Part shown: positions 8,313-18,915 of the stretch, one piece after another | Layout of the letters: every line of letters begins with the position of its first letter | Position numbering within the stretch: position 1 is the stretch's first letter | Assembly (NCBI GenBank): GCA_033558025.1 | Contig: JAUCEF010000088.1 | Span: 1 to 34,748 of the forward strand | DNA from: Phytophthora sp. 'mugwort' | Lineage: Eukaryota; Oomycota; Peronosporomycetes; Peronosporales; Peronosporaceae | Reading direction: 5' to 3' | DNA: 34,748 bases | The notes under the pieces: generated by a model | What the model was told of the DNA's origin: nothing | The model's database searches: none | Seen by the model: only the letters and a program-made list of their open reading frames with translations | Translations under genes and position numbers: made by a program

Positions 8313-9842
8313 ATGGCTATTGAATTATCATATATACTGGAATCAAATATTAAAAAATATAAAGATGAAAAAAGTTTACAAGAAACAGGTATTGTTCTTT
8401 CAATGAGTGATGGTATTGCAAGATGTTATGGTTTAACTAAAATTCAAGCAGGTGAAATGGTTGAATTTAATAATGGTAATATTAAAGGAATGGCTTTAAA
8501 TTTAGAACCTGATGTTGTTGGTGTTGTTGTTTTTAGTAATGATAGAGAAATTCAAGAAGGTAATTTTGTACGAAGAACTGGATCTATTGTTAGTGTACCT
8601 GTAGGACCTGAAGTATTAGGTAGAGTAGTTGATGCTTTAGGACAACCCATTGATGGTAAAGGTCAAATTAACAGTAAATTAGAAAGTAGAGTTGAAGTTA
8701 AAGCTCCAGGTATTATGCCTAGAGAAAGTGTTAAACAACCTGTACAAACAGGTTTAAAAGCTGTAGATAGTTTAATTCCTATTGGTCGTGGTCAAAGGGA
8801 ATTAATTATTGGTGATAGACAAACAGGTAAAACATCTATTGCTATTGATACTATAATTAATCAAAGAGAACCTCATTTAAAAAAAGATATAAATAATCAA
8901 TTATATTGTATTTATGTAGGTGTTGGTCAAAAAAGATCAACAATTGCTGAATTAACAAAAACTTTAGAAGAAAAAAATGCAATGTTTTTTTCTGTTATTG
9001 TAGCGGCTACTGCTTCAGATTCAGCACCCTTACAATATTTAGCTCCATATACTGGTTGTGCTTTAGGTGAATATTTTAGAGATAATGGTAAACATGCTGT
9101 TATTTTCTATGATGATTTATCAAAACAAGCGGTAGCTTATAGACAAATGTCTTTATTATTAAGAAGACCTCCAGGTAGAGAAGCTTATCCTGGAGATGTT
9201 TTTTATTTACACTCTCGTTTATTAGAAAGAGCTGCTAAAATGAATAAAAAAATTGGTGGTGGTTCATTAACCGCATTACCTATTATTGAAACACAAGCTG
9301 GAGATGTTTCTGCTTATATTCCAACAAATGTTATTTCAATTACTGATGGACAAATTTTTTTAGAAACAGAATTATTTAATGAAGGTCAAAGACCTGCAAT
9401 TAGTGTTGGATTATCTGTAAGTCGTGTTGGTTCTTCTGCACAAATTAAAGCTATGAAACAAATTGCTGGTACAATGAAATTAGAATTAGCACAATTTAGA
9501 GAAGTACAAGCATTTGCTCAATTTGGTTCTGATTTAGATGCTACAACTCAACAACAATTAAATAGAGGGATTAGATTAACAGAAATGTTAAAACAAGGTT
9601 TAAATATACCGTTATCTGTTGAAAATCAAATTGTAATTATTTATTTAGGTGTACGTGGTTTCTTAGATAAAATTGCTGTTGATAAAATTTCAAGTTTTGA
9701 AATTAGTTGGTTAAATTTTATAAAAAATAATCATTTTAATATTTTAGAAGAAATCTTAAATAAAAAAGAAATATCTAAAGAATTAGAAAAAAAACTTAAT
9801 ATTTTAGCAACAAATTTTACTAATAATTTTATTACAAAATAA
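8313..9842 (+). CDS. atp1: ATP synthase F1 subunit alpha
   Basis: Catalytic-sector alpha subunit of F1, 509 residues, intact and highly conserved. The nucleotide-binding P-loop GDRQTGKT is at residues 167-174; [35 protein letters not shown] and the alpha signature [17 protein letters not shown] are all present. Its presence in mtDNA narrows the host, since animals, fungi and many algae have moved it to the nucleus. It begins with [16 protein letters not shown] at 8313; an 80-base spacer separates it from trnE. A 14-bp hairpin begins right after its stop. Confidence 0.99.
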   Translation: MAIELSYILESNIKKYKDEKSLQETGIVLSMSDGIARCYGLTKIQAGEMVEFNNGNIKGMALNLEPDVVGVVVFSNDREIQEGNFVRRTGSIVSVPVGPEVLGRVVDALGQPIDGKGQINSKLESRVEVKAPGIMPRESVKQPVQTGLKAVDSLIPIGRGQRELIIGDRQTGKTSIAIDTIINQREPHLKKDINNQLYCIYVGVGQKRSTIAELTKTLEEKNAMFFSVIVAATASDSAPLQYLAPYTGCALGEYFRDNGKHAVIFYDDLSKQAVAYRQMSLLLRRPPGREAYPGDVFYLHSRLLERAAKMNKKIGGGSLTALPIIETQAGDVSAYIPTNVISITDGQIFLETELFNEGQRPAISVGLSVSRVGSSAQIKAMKQIAGTMKLELAQFREVQAFAQFGSDLDATTQQQLNRGIRLTEMLKQGLNIPLSVENQIVIIYLGVRGFLDKIAVDKISSFEISWLNFIKNNHFNILEEILNKKEISKELEKKLNILATNFTNNFITK

Positions 9843-9877
9843 TATAATTATTTTTTTATTAATAAAAAATAATTATA
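9843..9877. terminator. 14-bp hairpin directly after the atp1 stop
   Basis: Arms 9843-9856 and 9864-9877 are perfectly complementary, with a seven-base loop; the left arm starts at the base after the stop codon. It probably marks the 3' end of the atp1 RNA, by position only. Confidence 0.6.
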
Positions 9878-9911
9878 ATATTTTGTAAATAAAACATAAC
9901 AGATAAAAATT

Positions 9912-9937
9912 AATTATTTTCTATATAGAAAATAATT
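9912..9937. repeat. 26-bp perfect palindrome between atp1 and nad5
   Basis: The bases 9912-9937 read the same on both strands (centre TCTAT|ATAGA). A smaller 6-bp hairpin (ATTCTT/AAGAAT, four-base loop) follows near 9977-9992. This 204-base spacer therefore holds three structured elements ahead of nad5. It could be a cruciform, a processing site or a protein-binding site. Confidence 0.6.
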
Positions 9938-10046
9938 TTAAATATTATTCTAATATTAATTTTTTAAAAAATATTTATTCTTTAAGAAGAATTATTTTAA
10001 AATTATTATTATATTTTTAAATAATTTAAATTTATTTTATTCTATT

Positions 10047-12041
10047 ATGTTATTATTAACTTTAATTTTTTTACCTTTTTTAGGTTCAGTAGCTTCTGGA
10101 TTATTTGGTTTTTATATTGGCCGTAAAGGTTCTGTATTTATAACCACATTAACAACTTTTTTAAGTTGTCTTTTTTCATTTATTATTATATATAATTCAA
10201 TTACAAATGAATATGAGTATATTATTTATATTTCAAATTGGATTAATAGTGGTTTATTTAATTGTAATTGGTGTTTTTTATTTGATAGTTTAACTATGAT
10301 AATGTTAATTGTTGTAACAAGTATTTCAACTTTAGTTCATTTATATTCTTCTAAATATATGGATCATGATCCACATTTATCTAGATTTATGTCATATTTA
10401 TCACTATTTACTTTTTTTATGATTATATTAGTTACAGGTGATAATTTTATGCAAATGTTTGTTGGATGGGAAGGTGTTGGTTTTTGTTCATATTTATTAA
10501 TTAATTTTTGGTTTACACGTTTACAAGCGAATAAAGCAGCTATAAAAGCTATGTTAGTTAATCGAATTAGTGATTTAATCTTATTATTAGGTGTATTAAC
10601 TGTTTTTTATAATATTAGAACTATTGAATATTTTAGTACATTTGCAGCAATTTCTATTGTTAAAGATTTTAAATTTATTTTTTTTAATTATATTTTAAGT
10701 ATTATTGATGTTGCGTGTATTTTAATTTTTATAGGTGCTATGGGTAAATCTGCTCAAATTTTTTTACATTTATGGTTACCCGATGCTATGGAAGGACCTA
10801 CGCCGGTTTCGGCATTAATCCATGCAGCGACTATGGTAACTGCTGGTGTTTATTTAATTGCACGTTGTTCACCAATGTTTGAATATTCAATGTTTTCTTT
10901 AAAAGTTATTACAATTATTGGAGCTTCTACAGCCTTTTTCTCAAGTACAATTGGTCTAGTACAAAATGATTTTAAAAAAATAGTTGCCTATTCTACTTGT
11001 AGTCAATTAGGTTATATGTTTTTTGCTTGTGGATTATCAAATTATCCTTTAGCTATTTTTCATTTATCAAATCATGCATATTTTAAAGCATTATTATTTT
11101 TATGTTCCGGTGCTGTAATTCATGCTATGGGTGATGAACAAGATATAAGAAAAATGGGTGGTTTAAGAAGAATTTTACCTTTTACTTATATAATGTTTTT
11201 AATAGGTTCATTATCTTTAATGGGTTTTCCTTTTTTAACTGGTTTTTATTCTAAAGATTTAATATTAGAAGTTGCATTTTCAAGTTTTAGTGAAACAGGT
11301 CATTTTGCTTATTGGTTGGGTACTATTGGTGCATTTTTTACGGCATTCTATTCAACACGTTTATTATTTTTTGCTTTTTTAAGTGAAACTAATGCCTATA
11401 AAAATGTTATTAAAAATGCACATGATGTTCCATTAGAAATGGGTATTCCTTTAGGAGTTTTAGCATTTGGTAGTATTTTTATAGGTTATATTTCTAAAGA
11501 TATGTTTGTTGGGTTAGGTTCAAATTTTTGGAATAACTCAATTTATATAAATCCATTTAATAATCAAATGATTGATGCTGAATTTTTACCAACATTTTTT
11601 AAATTATTACCTGTTATTTTAAGTTTTTGTGGCTTATTTTGTGCCTTTTATTTATATTTTTTTAAATTTAGATTTTTATATAACTTAAAAATTTCAAAAT
11701 ATGGTCTTTATTTTTATAATTTTTTAAATAGAAAATGGTATTTTGATAAAATTTATTATGAATTTATTAATCAATATATATTAAAAGTTGGTTATAATGT
11801 AACATATAAAATGATTGATAAAGGTTTAATTGAAATGTGTGGTCCTTTTGGTTTAATAACCGTTTTTTCTTTCTTAAGTCAAAAAATAATTTTATTACAA
11901 ACAGGTTATATTTATCACTATTCATTATTAATGTTAATTAGCATTATTTGTTTAATAAATATTATTTTTTTTTCTATTATTTATTTTTTTAATATTATTA
12001 CTATTTTATTATTTTTATTTATTTTTTTATTAATTAAATAA
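10047..12041 (+). CDS. nad5: NADH dehydrogenase subunit 5
   Basis: The largest antiporter-like subunit of the complex I membrane arm, 664 residues, intact. Signature blocks are GWEGVGFCSYLLINFWFTR near residue 140, then HLWLPDAMEGPTPVSALIHA and TMVTAGVYLIARCSP. The long C-terminal region includes the lateral helix typical of ND5 and ends in a very hydrophobic segment. nad6 follows 60 bases later, an arrangement I recall from oomycetes. The start MLLLTLIFLPFLGS at 10047 matches the family. Confidence 0.99.
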   Translation: MLLLTLIFLPFLGSVASGLFGFYIGRKGSVFITTLTTFLSCLFSFIIIYNSITNEYEYIIYISNWINSGLFNCNWCFLFDSLTMIMLIVVTSISTLVHLYSSKYMDHDPHLSRFMSYLSLFTFFMIILVTGDNFMQMFVGWEGVGFCSYLLINFWFTRLQANKAAIKAMLVNRISDLILLLGVLTVFYNIRTIEYFSTFAAISIVKDFKFIFFNYILSIIDVACILIFIGAMGKSAQIFLHLWLPDAMEGPTPVSALIHAATMVTAGVYLIARCSPMFEYSMFSLKVITIIGASTAFFSSTIGLVQNDFKKIVAYSTCSQLGYMFFACGLSNYPLAIFHLSNHAYFKALLFLCSGAVIHAMGDEQDIRKMGGLRRILPFTYIMFLIGSLSLMGFPFLTGFYSKDLILEVAFSSFSETGHFAYWLGTIGAFFTAFYSTRLLFFAFLSETNAYKNVIKNAHDVPLEMGIPLGVLAFGSIFIGYISKDMFVGLGSNFWNNSIYINPFNNQMIDAEFLPTFFKLLPVILSFCGLFCAFYLYFFKFRFLYNLKISKYGLYFYNFLNRKWYFDKIYYEFINQYILKVGYNVTYKMIDKGLIEMCGPFGLITVFSFLSQKIILLQTGYIYHYSLLMLISIICLINIIFFSIIYFFNIITILLFLFIFLLIK

Positions 12042-12056
12042 AAATAATAAAATATG

Positions 12057-12070
12057 TATCTTTTAAGATA
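12057..12070. repeat. small hairpin between nad5 and nad6
   Basis: TATCTT and AAGATA form a six-base-pair stem with a two-base loop in the 60-base spacer. It is weaker than the other intergenic hairpins and may be chance. Confidence 0.35.
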
Positions 12071-12101
12071 TAATTATAAATTTATATAATTTAAATACAT
12101 T

Positions 12102-12812
12102 ATGGATTTCGAAACAATTTTCTTTTATACTTTTTCAACTATAGCTTTAACTTCAGCTATATTTGTAATATATTCTACAAATACAATATATTCTGCATTT
12201 TTTTTAATATTAGTTTTTACTAATTCAACTGGATTATTATTAATTTCTGAAATTGAATTTTTATCAATAATGTTAATTATTATTTATGTAGGAGCTATTA
12301 CTGTATTATTTTTATTTGTTATTATGATGCTAGATGTTAATGTTTTAATTGATAAAAATAAAATAAAAAATAATTTTGGTTATTTACCAATTATTTTTTT
12401 AATTAGTTTTATTTTTTTTTTAGAAACGTTTGTTATGTTTAGTAAAGTTTTTACATCATATTACCATTTAATAAATAATTCTTTTTTTACTCAAAAAGTA
12501 AATACTTTATTTTTTTTTCACGATAGTATGAAAGGTACTTTTGAAATATTTGTTGATGTCAAACCCTTTTTAAAAAATTTTATCTATCAATTAGATACTA
12601 TTACAAATATTGAAACAATTGGACAAATTTTATATAGTTATTATGCTTTTTTTTTTTTAGTTGCAGGTATTATATTATTAATAGCTTTAATAGGAGCGGT
12701 TACTTTAACTAAAAAGGAAAAAAAAAAATTTTTAAAACAAAATATTTATAAACAACTTTCACGAGATGCATTAAAAGCTATTTTTAATGTATATTCAGAT
12801 AAAACTGTTTAA
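12102..12812 (+). CDS. nad6: NADH dehydrogenase subunit 6
   Basis: Membrane subunit ND6 of complex I, 236 residues, intact. The conserved TM3 segment LSIMLIIIYVGAITVLFLFVIMMLD is at about residues 53-77 and the terminal membrane segment ends with LLIALIGAVTLTKKEKKK, both family hallmarks. The middle region between the membrane segments is long and variable, as in other protists. It is the last protein gene of the plus-strand block and is followed by trnR(UCU) after 17 bases. Confidence 0.98.
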   Translation: MDFETIFFYTFSTIALTSAIFVIYSTNTIYSAFFLILVFTNSTGLLLISEIEFLSIMLIIIYVGAITVLFLFVIMMLDVNVLIDKNKIKNNFGYLPIIFLISFIFFLETFVMFSKVFTSYYHLINNSFFTQKVNTLFFFHDSMKGTFEIFVDVKPFLKNFIYQLDTITNIETIGQILYSYYAFFFLVAGIILLIALIGAVTLTKKEKKKFLKQNIYKQLSRDALKAIFNVYSDKTV

Positions 12813-12829
12813 TTCTTAATAAAACTAAA

Positions 12830-12902
12830 ACAATCTTAACTTAATTGGTAGAGTATTAGCCTTCTAAGCTTTAAAATCTTGGTTCAAATCCAAGAGATTG
12901 TA
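12830..12902 (+). tRNA. trnR: tRNA-Arg(UCU) inside an extended inverted repeat
   Basis: Acceptor ACAATCT/AGATTGT is perfect; loop CTTCTAA gives UCU. The two outer anticodon-stem pairs are T-T, so the stem is weak. The gene is flanked by complementary 11-base arms, 12818-12828 and 12904-12914, which lengthen the acceptor stem. Confidence 0.85.
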
Positions 12903-13313
12903 ATTAGTTTTATTTAAAAATTTCATTCTTAAAAAAAAAATAATTCAATTATTTTTATAATATAAATAATAAAATTTAAATTTTTTAAGAAATAATAAAT
13001 TAAAAAAATCAATTTTTTTCAATAAATATTCTAAAAAATATAAGAAGAATGCGTTCACTTACAAATTTAATATAAATACAGAATATTATTATTGCTAATT
13101 CTATAACTTTTAATCAAGATGGTTTAACATAAGTTATTGATGACATAAATATTTAAATAGATTAATTTTTATTAAATACTCAATAACTAAAATTAAATTA
13201 ATATCAACATAGTTATAATTTAAAATCACATAATTAGTTTTTAATTGGTAAAAATTTACATAATGTATATATTGTATATCTAGAAACCTATTTAACAAAT
13301 TAAATAGGTTTTT
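12903..13313. other. noncoding stretch after trnR(UCU)
   Basis: About 410 bases without a credible ORF or tRNA. It is the point where plus-strand genes meet minus-strand genes. Seen here: the right arm of the repeat flanking trnR, A and T runs, a less AT-rich piece at 13040-13150, and a 12-bp hairpin at the right end. A minus-strand ATAACTT/AAGTTAT pairing encloses bases slightly like the 5S rRNA core, but I could not fold a 5S rRNA from it. Confidence 0.5.
13284..13311. terminator. 12-bp hairpin with T run at the convergence point
   Basis: A perfect 12-bp stem (13284-13295 with 13300-13311), loop CAAA, is followed by T on the plus strand and lies three bases past the orf137 stop on minus. 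It sits where the two transcription directions converge, so it could end RNAs from both strands. Confidence 0.65.
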
Positions 13314-13727
13314 TTAGCCATCTTCTTTAAAAATAGAAATTAAAATTTTAATTAAATGAGTCATCATTTTTTCAAATTCTTGTGGATTATCTTTTAATAA
13401 ATGTCTTGGATGAATAGTTAGTTTTAATAATTCTAATAAATTTAATCCAGCCGCCCTTTTTTCAGGTTCACGTAACATTTTTAAAACAACTTGTTTTATT
13501 TGATTGAAAGTTTCATCATCGACGATATTCCTTAAATCCTGTAATGCAGAAACTATTGGAAAATCGCTATTGAAATAAATTAAAAAAATAGTTAAACCTA
13601 AAATAAAAAAGGCACCTATTATAAATATTATATATTTTATATAATTTGATGTTTGTTCTTGTGATTCGTGTTTTTCAATATTATTGTTGTCATTGTTTAA
13701 GTCTATTAAAATATTTTCGATATCCAT
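13314..13727 (-). CDS. unknown membrane protein orf137
   Basis: Not recognised. A 137-residue product: an acidic, Asn-rich N-terminus (1-28), one clear membrane helix (about 30-52), then a soluble, probably helical domain with DDETFNQIKQVVLKMLREPEKRAAGLNLLELL and ending in FKEDG. The layout suggests a membrane-anchored protein. Codon use differs from the respiratory genes: CAG, AGG, ATC, GTC, GAC and TTC occur close together, whereas neighbours use almost only CAA, AGA, ATT, GTT, GAT and TTT. This suggests weaker selection or a more recent origin. It lies downstream of cox1 on the same strand, across a 240-base spacer rich in hairpins, and ends at a 12-bp hairpin. Confidence 0.7.
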   Translation of the reverse strand: MDIENILIDLNNDNNNIEKHESQEQTSNYIKYIIFIIGAFFILGLTIFLIYFNSDFPIVSALQDLRNIVDDETFNQIKQVVLKMLREPEKRAAGLNLLELLKLTIHPRHLLKDNPQEFEKMMTHLIKILISIFKEDG

Positions 13728-13853
13728 AATTATAATTTAAATTATTTTATTAATAATTAATTTGTTATTAATTAAATTTTTATTTGATTTAATTTTTGAG
13801 ATTTAATATTTTTTTTTATTTAAATTTTACTAATATTTTTTTCTCTTAAATAA

Positions 13854-13893
13854 TATAAAAATTTTAAATTTTTATAAAACACCGTAAAACGGT
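13854..13893. terminator. two adjacent hairpins downstream of cox1
   Basis: An 11-bp stem (13854-13864 with 13866-13876, one-base centre) is followed by ACCGT-AAA-ACGGT (13881-13893), a short GC-containing hairpin that stands out in this AT-rich spacer. Both lie between the cox1 stop and orf137, in the place expected for an RNA 3' end or processing signal. Confidence 0.55.
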
Positions 13894-13969
13894 ATTAATT
13901 AAATTAAAAATTTTTAATATAATTATTAATAAAGATTAATTTAATTATTAATAATTATAAAAATTTTTT

Positions 13970-15448
<1,479 letters not shown>

Positions 15449-15558
15449 TTATTTATATTTTTAAATTTTATTTTAAATGCAAAATTATATATTTTATTTT
15501 TAAATCAAAAAAAGCGTTGGTTTTTTTAATTTTTTATTATCAAAAAAATAAATTATTT

Positions 15559-15657
15559 TTATTTATTGAAAAATTGTTTGATTTTATTAATTAATTTTTT
15601 AATATCAGTAAATAGTAATAATATTAAAAAAATTATACCAATGATTTTAAATACCAT
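15559..15657 (-). CDS. 32-codon ORF with TatA-like layout in the cox2-cox1 spacer
   Basis: A short ORF starting 13 bases after the cox2 stop. It codes for 32 residues: MVFK, a hydrophobic helix (IIGIIFLILLLF), then TDIKKLINKIKQFFNK, whose hydrophobic residues (I, L, I, I, F, F) are spaced on one face with lysines on the other. One membrane helix, a hinge at LLLF, and an amphipathic helix is the plan of TatA, the pore-forming partner of TatC, which is also in this window. The usual Phe-Gly hinge is Phe-Thr here and the protein is shorter than any TatA I know. I recall that oomycetes have a 32-codon ORF in this spacer. That it is a gene is plausible; that it is TatA is inference. Confidence 0.5.
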   Translation of the reverse strand: MVFKIIGIIFLILLLFTDIKKLINKIKQFFNK

Positions 15658-15670
15658 AAAAATTTTTTAA

Positions 15671-16447
15671 TTATATATTAAAATCAAAATTGATTTTATT
15701 TTTTAACCAAATTAAATAATCTTCTAATGAAACAGCTTCTACAACAATAGGCATAAATCCATGATTTACTCCACAAATTTCACTACATTGTCCATAAAAA
15801 ACACCTTCACGTTTAATAAACATTGATGTTTGATTTAAACGACCAGGACAAGCATCTAATTTTATACCTAATGAAGGTATTGCCCATGAATGTAAAACAT
15901 CTGAAGCAGTAATTAATACTCGAATATGACTATTAGTTGGAACAACCACACGATTATCAACTTCTAAAATTCTAAATTGACCTATTGCTAAATCATCTTC
16001 TTGAATCATATAACTATCAAAAATTAAAGGTTCATCAGAAAATTCTAAATTATCTGAATATTCATAACTCCAATACCATTGACTACCAATTACTTTTAAA
16101 GTAATAATAGGATCAATTACTTCATCCATTGAATATAATAAAGCAAAAGATGGAATAGCTACCGTTAATAAAATTAAGGCTGGAATAGAAGTCCAAATAA
16201 TTTCAATAGTAGCACCATGTACAATTGTTGCTGGAATTTTATTTTTTTTTTCATCAAAAAGAGTAATAACTCTAAATAACATCCAACAAACAAATACAGT
16301 AATCATAATTAAAAAAAACATTAAATCATGATGAAAATTAATAATACCTTCCATAACAGGTGTTGCTGGATCTTGAAAACCTAATTGCCAAGGTTCAGCC
16401 ATATCTAAAAAAGTGAATTGATTATTTATATAATTTATTATTGTCAT
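15671..16447 (-). CDS. cox2: cytochrome c oxidase subunit II
   Basis: Carries the CuA centre that accepts electrons from cytochrome c. 258 residues, intact. Two N-terminal membrane helices ([22 protein letters not shown] and [18 protein letters not shown]) are followed by the cupredoxin domain with [10 protein letters not shown]. The CuA ligands are in [13 protein letters not shown]: Cys 221, Cys 225, His 229 and Met 232, with the upstream His in [11 protein letters not shown]. The start [28 protein letters not shown] fits the mature N-terminus. It precedes the 32-codon ORF and cox1 on the same strand. Confidence 0.99.
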   Translation of the reverse strand: MTIINYINNQFTFLDMAEPWQLGFQDPATPVMEGIINFHHDLMFFLIMITVFVCWMLFRVITLFDEKKNKIPATIVHGATIEIIWTSIPALILLTVAIPSFALLYSMDEVIDPIITLKVIGSQWYWSYEYSDNLEFSDEPLIFDSYMIQEDDLAIGQFRILEVDNRVVVPTNSHIRVLITASDVLHSWAIPSLGIKLDACPGRLNQTSMFIKREGVFYGQCSEICGVNHGFMPIVVEAVSLEDYLIWLKNKINFDFNI

Positions 16448-17040
16448 AATATACTTGAAATTTATTATTTTATTTAATTTTTAATATATACAAAATTAAG
16501 AGTTTTTGAATATTAATATTCAAGAAAAAATATAAATTTTATTATTTATATTGTAAAAATAATTGAATTATTTTTTTTTTTTCTTAAAGAATATAAAATT
16601 TTTTAAAAATTAAAATAATTTATATTAAATAATCATATTATTTTTAAAATGTTTTTATATACAATAATAAATATTAATGTAGAATATAATAAAAATGAAA
16701 TAATAATTATTTAAAGAGTATTCATTTAACGATTAATCAATAATATTAACTAATAAATTAAAATTATTTAATATTGAGAATGTTTTCTTAATATAAACAT
16801 TAATTAATCTGTTTATGAATATTTTTTTAGGAATAATGGAGTAATTTTAAAATTGAATATTTATAATAATATTTTTATTTTAAACATATAAAACTATATT
16901 TATTATAAAATATTATAAATCTAAATTTAAATTCCCTTTGATTAAAAAGTATTTTAAATAAAATTTTATTTTTATAACTTGAATTTAATTAATTTCAGAT
17001 ATTATAAAATTTTTTTGATTTATAATATTTTATAATAAAC
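16448..17040. other. 593-base noncoding spacer upstream of cox2
   Basis: No ORF or tRNA is supported. Seen: an 18-bp perfect palindrome (16506-16523) 60 bases upstream of the cox2 start, long A and T runs, and repeated TATTATAAA-type words near 16890-16920 and 17005-17035. Because it lies between trnW and the cox2-cox1 group, a promoter or a structured RNA could be here, but nothing can be named. Confidence 0.5.
16506..16523. repeat. 18-bp palindrome upstream of cox2
   Basis: TTGAATATT and its reverse complement are adjacent, giving a perfect 18-base palindrome flanked by T and A runs that could extend the stem by wobble pairing. It lies 60 bases upstream of the cox2 start codon. Confidence 0.5.
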
Positions 17041-17111
17041 AGGAAAAATGGGACTTGAACCCATAACAATAATTTTGGAGACTATGATTTTACCAATTAA
17101 ACTATTTTCCT
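17041..17111 (-). tRNA. trnW: tRNA-Trp(CCA)
   Basis: Acceptor AGGAAAA/TTTTCCT; anticodon stem ATAGT/ATTAT around CTCCAAA gives CCA, which reads only TGG. This supports TGA being a stop here. It lies just beyond the 3' end of rns. Confidence 0.93.
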
Positions 17112-17129
17112 AAGACTTTTAATTTTAAT

Positions 17130-17757
17130 TTAAGAATGCTTAAAGATCTCTTCCAGACACAGGTTCCCCTACGACTACCTTGTTACGACTTCATCAAAGT
17201 TACTAACCACTTTTTAGGAATTATAATTTATTTTATAAAAATTTTAAATTATTTTATTTAAATAATTATTAAATTTTATAAAAGAATTAAAAATTATTTT
17301 AAAAACAATCAACTTCCCTGATGTGACGGGCGGTGTGTACAAAGTCCAGTAACATATTCACCGCAGCATGCTGTTCTGCGATTACTAGCGATTCCAACTT
17401 CATAAGGGCGAGTTTCAGCCCTTAATTCGAACTAAGATAATTTTTGAAGATTTGCTCCAACTTATATCATTATTGCTTCTCATTGTAATTATCATTGTAG
17501 CACGTGTGTAGCCCAACTCATAAGGGCCATGAAGACTTGACGTCATCCCCACCTTCCATTAACCTATCATTAATTTTTTCATTAGAGTACTTTTATCTAT
17601 TTATAATAAATTAGTAACTAATCATAGGGGTTGCGCTCGTTAAAGGATTTAACCAAACATTTCACAACACGAGCTGACGACAGCCATGCAACACCTGTTT
17701 TTTATATAAAAATTTTAAATAAAAATTAGCAAGAGTTGGTAAGGTTCTGCGCGTATT

Positions 17758-17789
<32 letters not shown>

Positions 17790-18648
17790 TAGACTCCCGT
17801 CAATTCCTTTGAATTTCAATCTTGCGATTATACTTTTCAGGCGGAGTGCTTAACGCGTTAGCTGTTATATCTAAAAATTCTAAATATTAGCACTCATCGT
17901 TTACAGCATGGACTACCGGGGTCTCTAATCCCGTTCGCTACCCAAGCTTTCGTTTCTCAGTGTCAGTATATACCCAGATAATTGCCTTCGCCATAGGTCT
18001 TCCTTCTATTATCAACGTATTTTATCACTCCAATAGAAATTCCATTATCCTCTATTTATACTCCAGTTTATCAGTTTTGAAAAAATGTATAAAGTTGAGC
18101 TTTAATTTGTTTCTTTCAACTTAAAAAACTACCTACAAACCCTTTACGCCTAATCATCCCGAATAATGCTCGCTCCTCCCGTATTACCGCGGCTGCTGGC
18201 ACGGGTATTAGCCGGAACTTCTTTTTTAAGTACTGTCATTTTCCTCCTTAATGAAAGAGCTTTACAACCTAATTAGCCGTCATCACCCACTCGGTATTGC
18301 TGGATCAAGCTTCCGCTCATTGTCCAAAATTCCCCACTGCTGCCTTTAAAAAAGTTTGGGCCGTGTCTCAGTCCCAATGTGGCTGATCATTCTTTCAAAC
18401 CAGCTAAAGATAATAGGCTTGGTTGTCTATTAAACTACCAACTACCATAATCTTGCGCAAACTCATCTTTTAACGTTAAAAACTTTAATTAATTTATTCA
18501 GTATTTTTATAAAAATAATTATTCTGAATTAAAAGGTAGATAATTCACGTGTTACTCACCCGTTCGCTATGTTTTAAAAACATTCAACTTGCATGTGTTA
18601 AGCATACCGATAGCATTTATTCTGAGCCAGGATCAAACTCTATTTAAG
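17130..18648 (-). rRNA. rns: small subunit ribosomal RNA
   Basis: Bacterial-type SSU rRNA of about 1.5 kb on minus. Landmarks, read on minus: AGAGTTTGATCCTGGCTCAG near the 5' end (18620-18645); GTGCCAGCAGCCGCGGTAAT (the 530 loop, 18183-18203); AAAGGAATTGACGGGAGTCT near 17800; TGTACACACCGCCCGTCA near 17330; and GTAACAAGGTAGTCGTAGGG before the 3' end. Helices 43-44 and other variable regions are AT-rich. After the last hairpin (GGGGAACCTGTGTCTGGA) the 3' tail is AGAGATC and has no anti-Shine-Dalgarno CCTCC. Both ends are approximate to within about 15 bases. Confidence 0.97.
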
Positions 18649-18730
18649 TTTTATATTAATTATTTAATATTAATTTTTAAAATAACAAATATTTAAAAAT
18701 TTAATATTATAACATTCTTATATTAATTTT

Positions 18731-18787
18731 TGTCTTATATTGTCTTATATTGTCTTATATTGTCTTATATTGTCTTATATTGTCTTA
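18731..18787 (-). repeat. 10-bp tandem repeat, promoter-like
   Basis: TGTCTTATAT is repeated five times with no mismatch, plus seven bases of a sixth copy. On the rns strand each unit reads ATATAAGACA, and a degenerate ATATAAGAAT lies closer to rns. The first seven bases match the ATATAAG core of the yeast mitochondrial promoter (ATATAAGTA). Confidence 0.9.
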
Positions 18788-18915
18788 AAGGATTAAAATT
18801 TTTTAATTTTTAAAAATTCAATTAGTTATTAATAAAAATTTCTTTGTATCACGAAAAAAAAATATTATTTTTTGAAAAGGATCCCCCCCTAAATATGTTT
18901 TTGAATTTTTTGTTG

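Noticed and set aside
13050..13180. Minus-strand sequence CCATCTTGATTAAAAG as a 5S rRNA core
   Set aside because: It resembles the 5S loop B-C words, but the flanks do not give helix I, and the ATAACTT/AAGTTAT pairing is too compact for helices II-III.
18731..18787. CRISPR-like array
   Set aside because: The 10-bp units are directly adjacent with no spacers, and the genome is mitochondrial.
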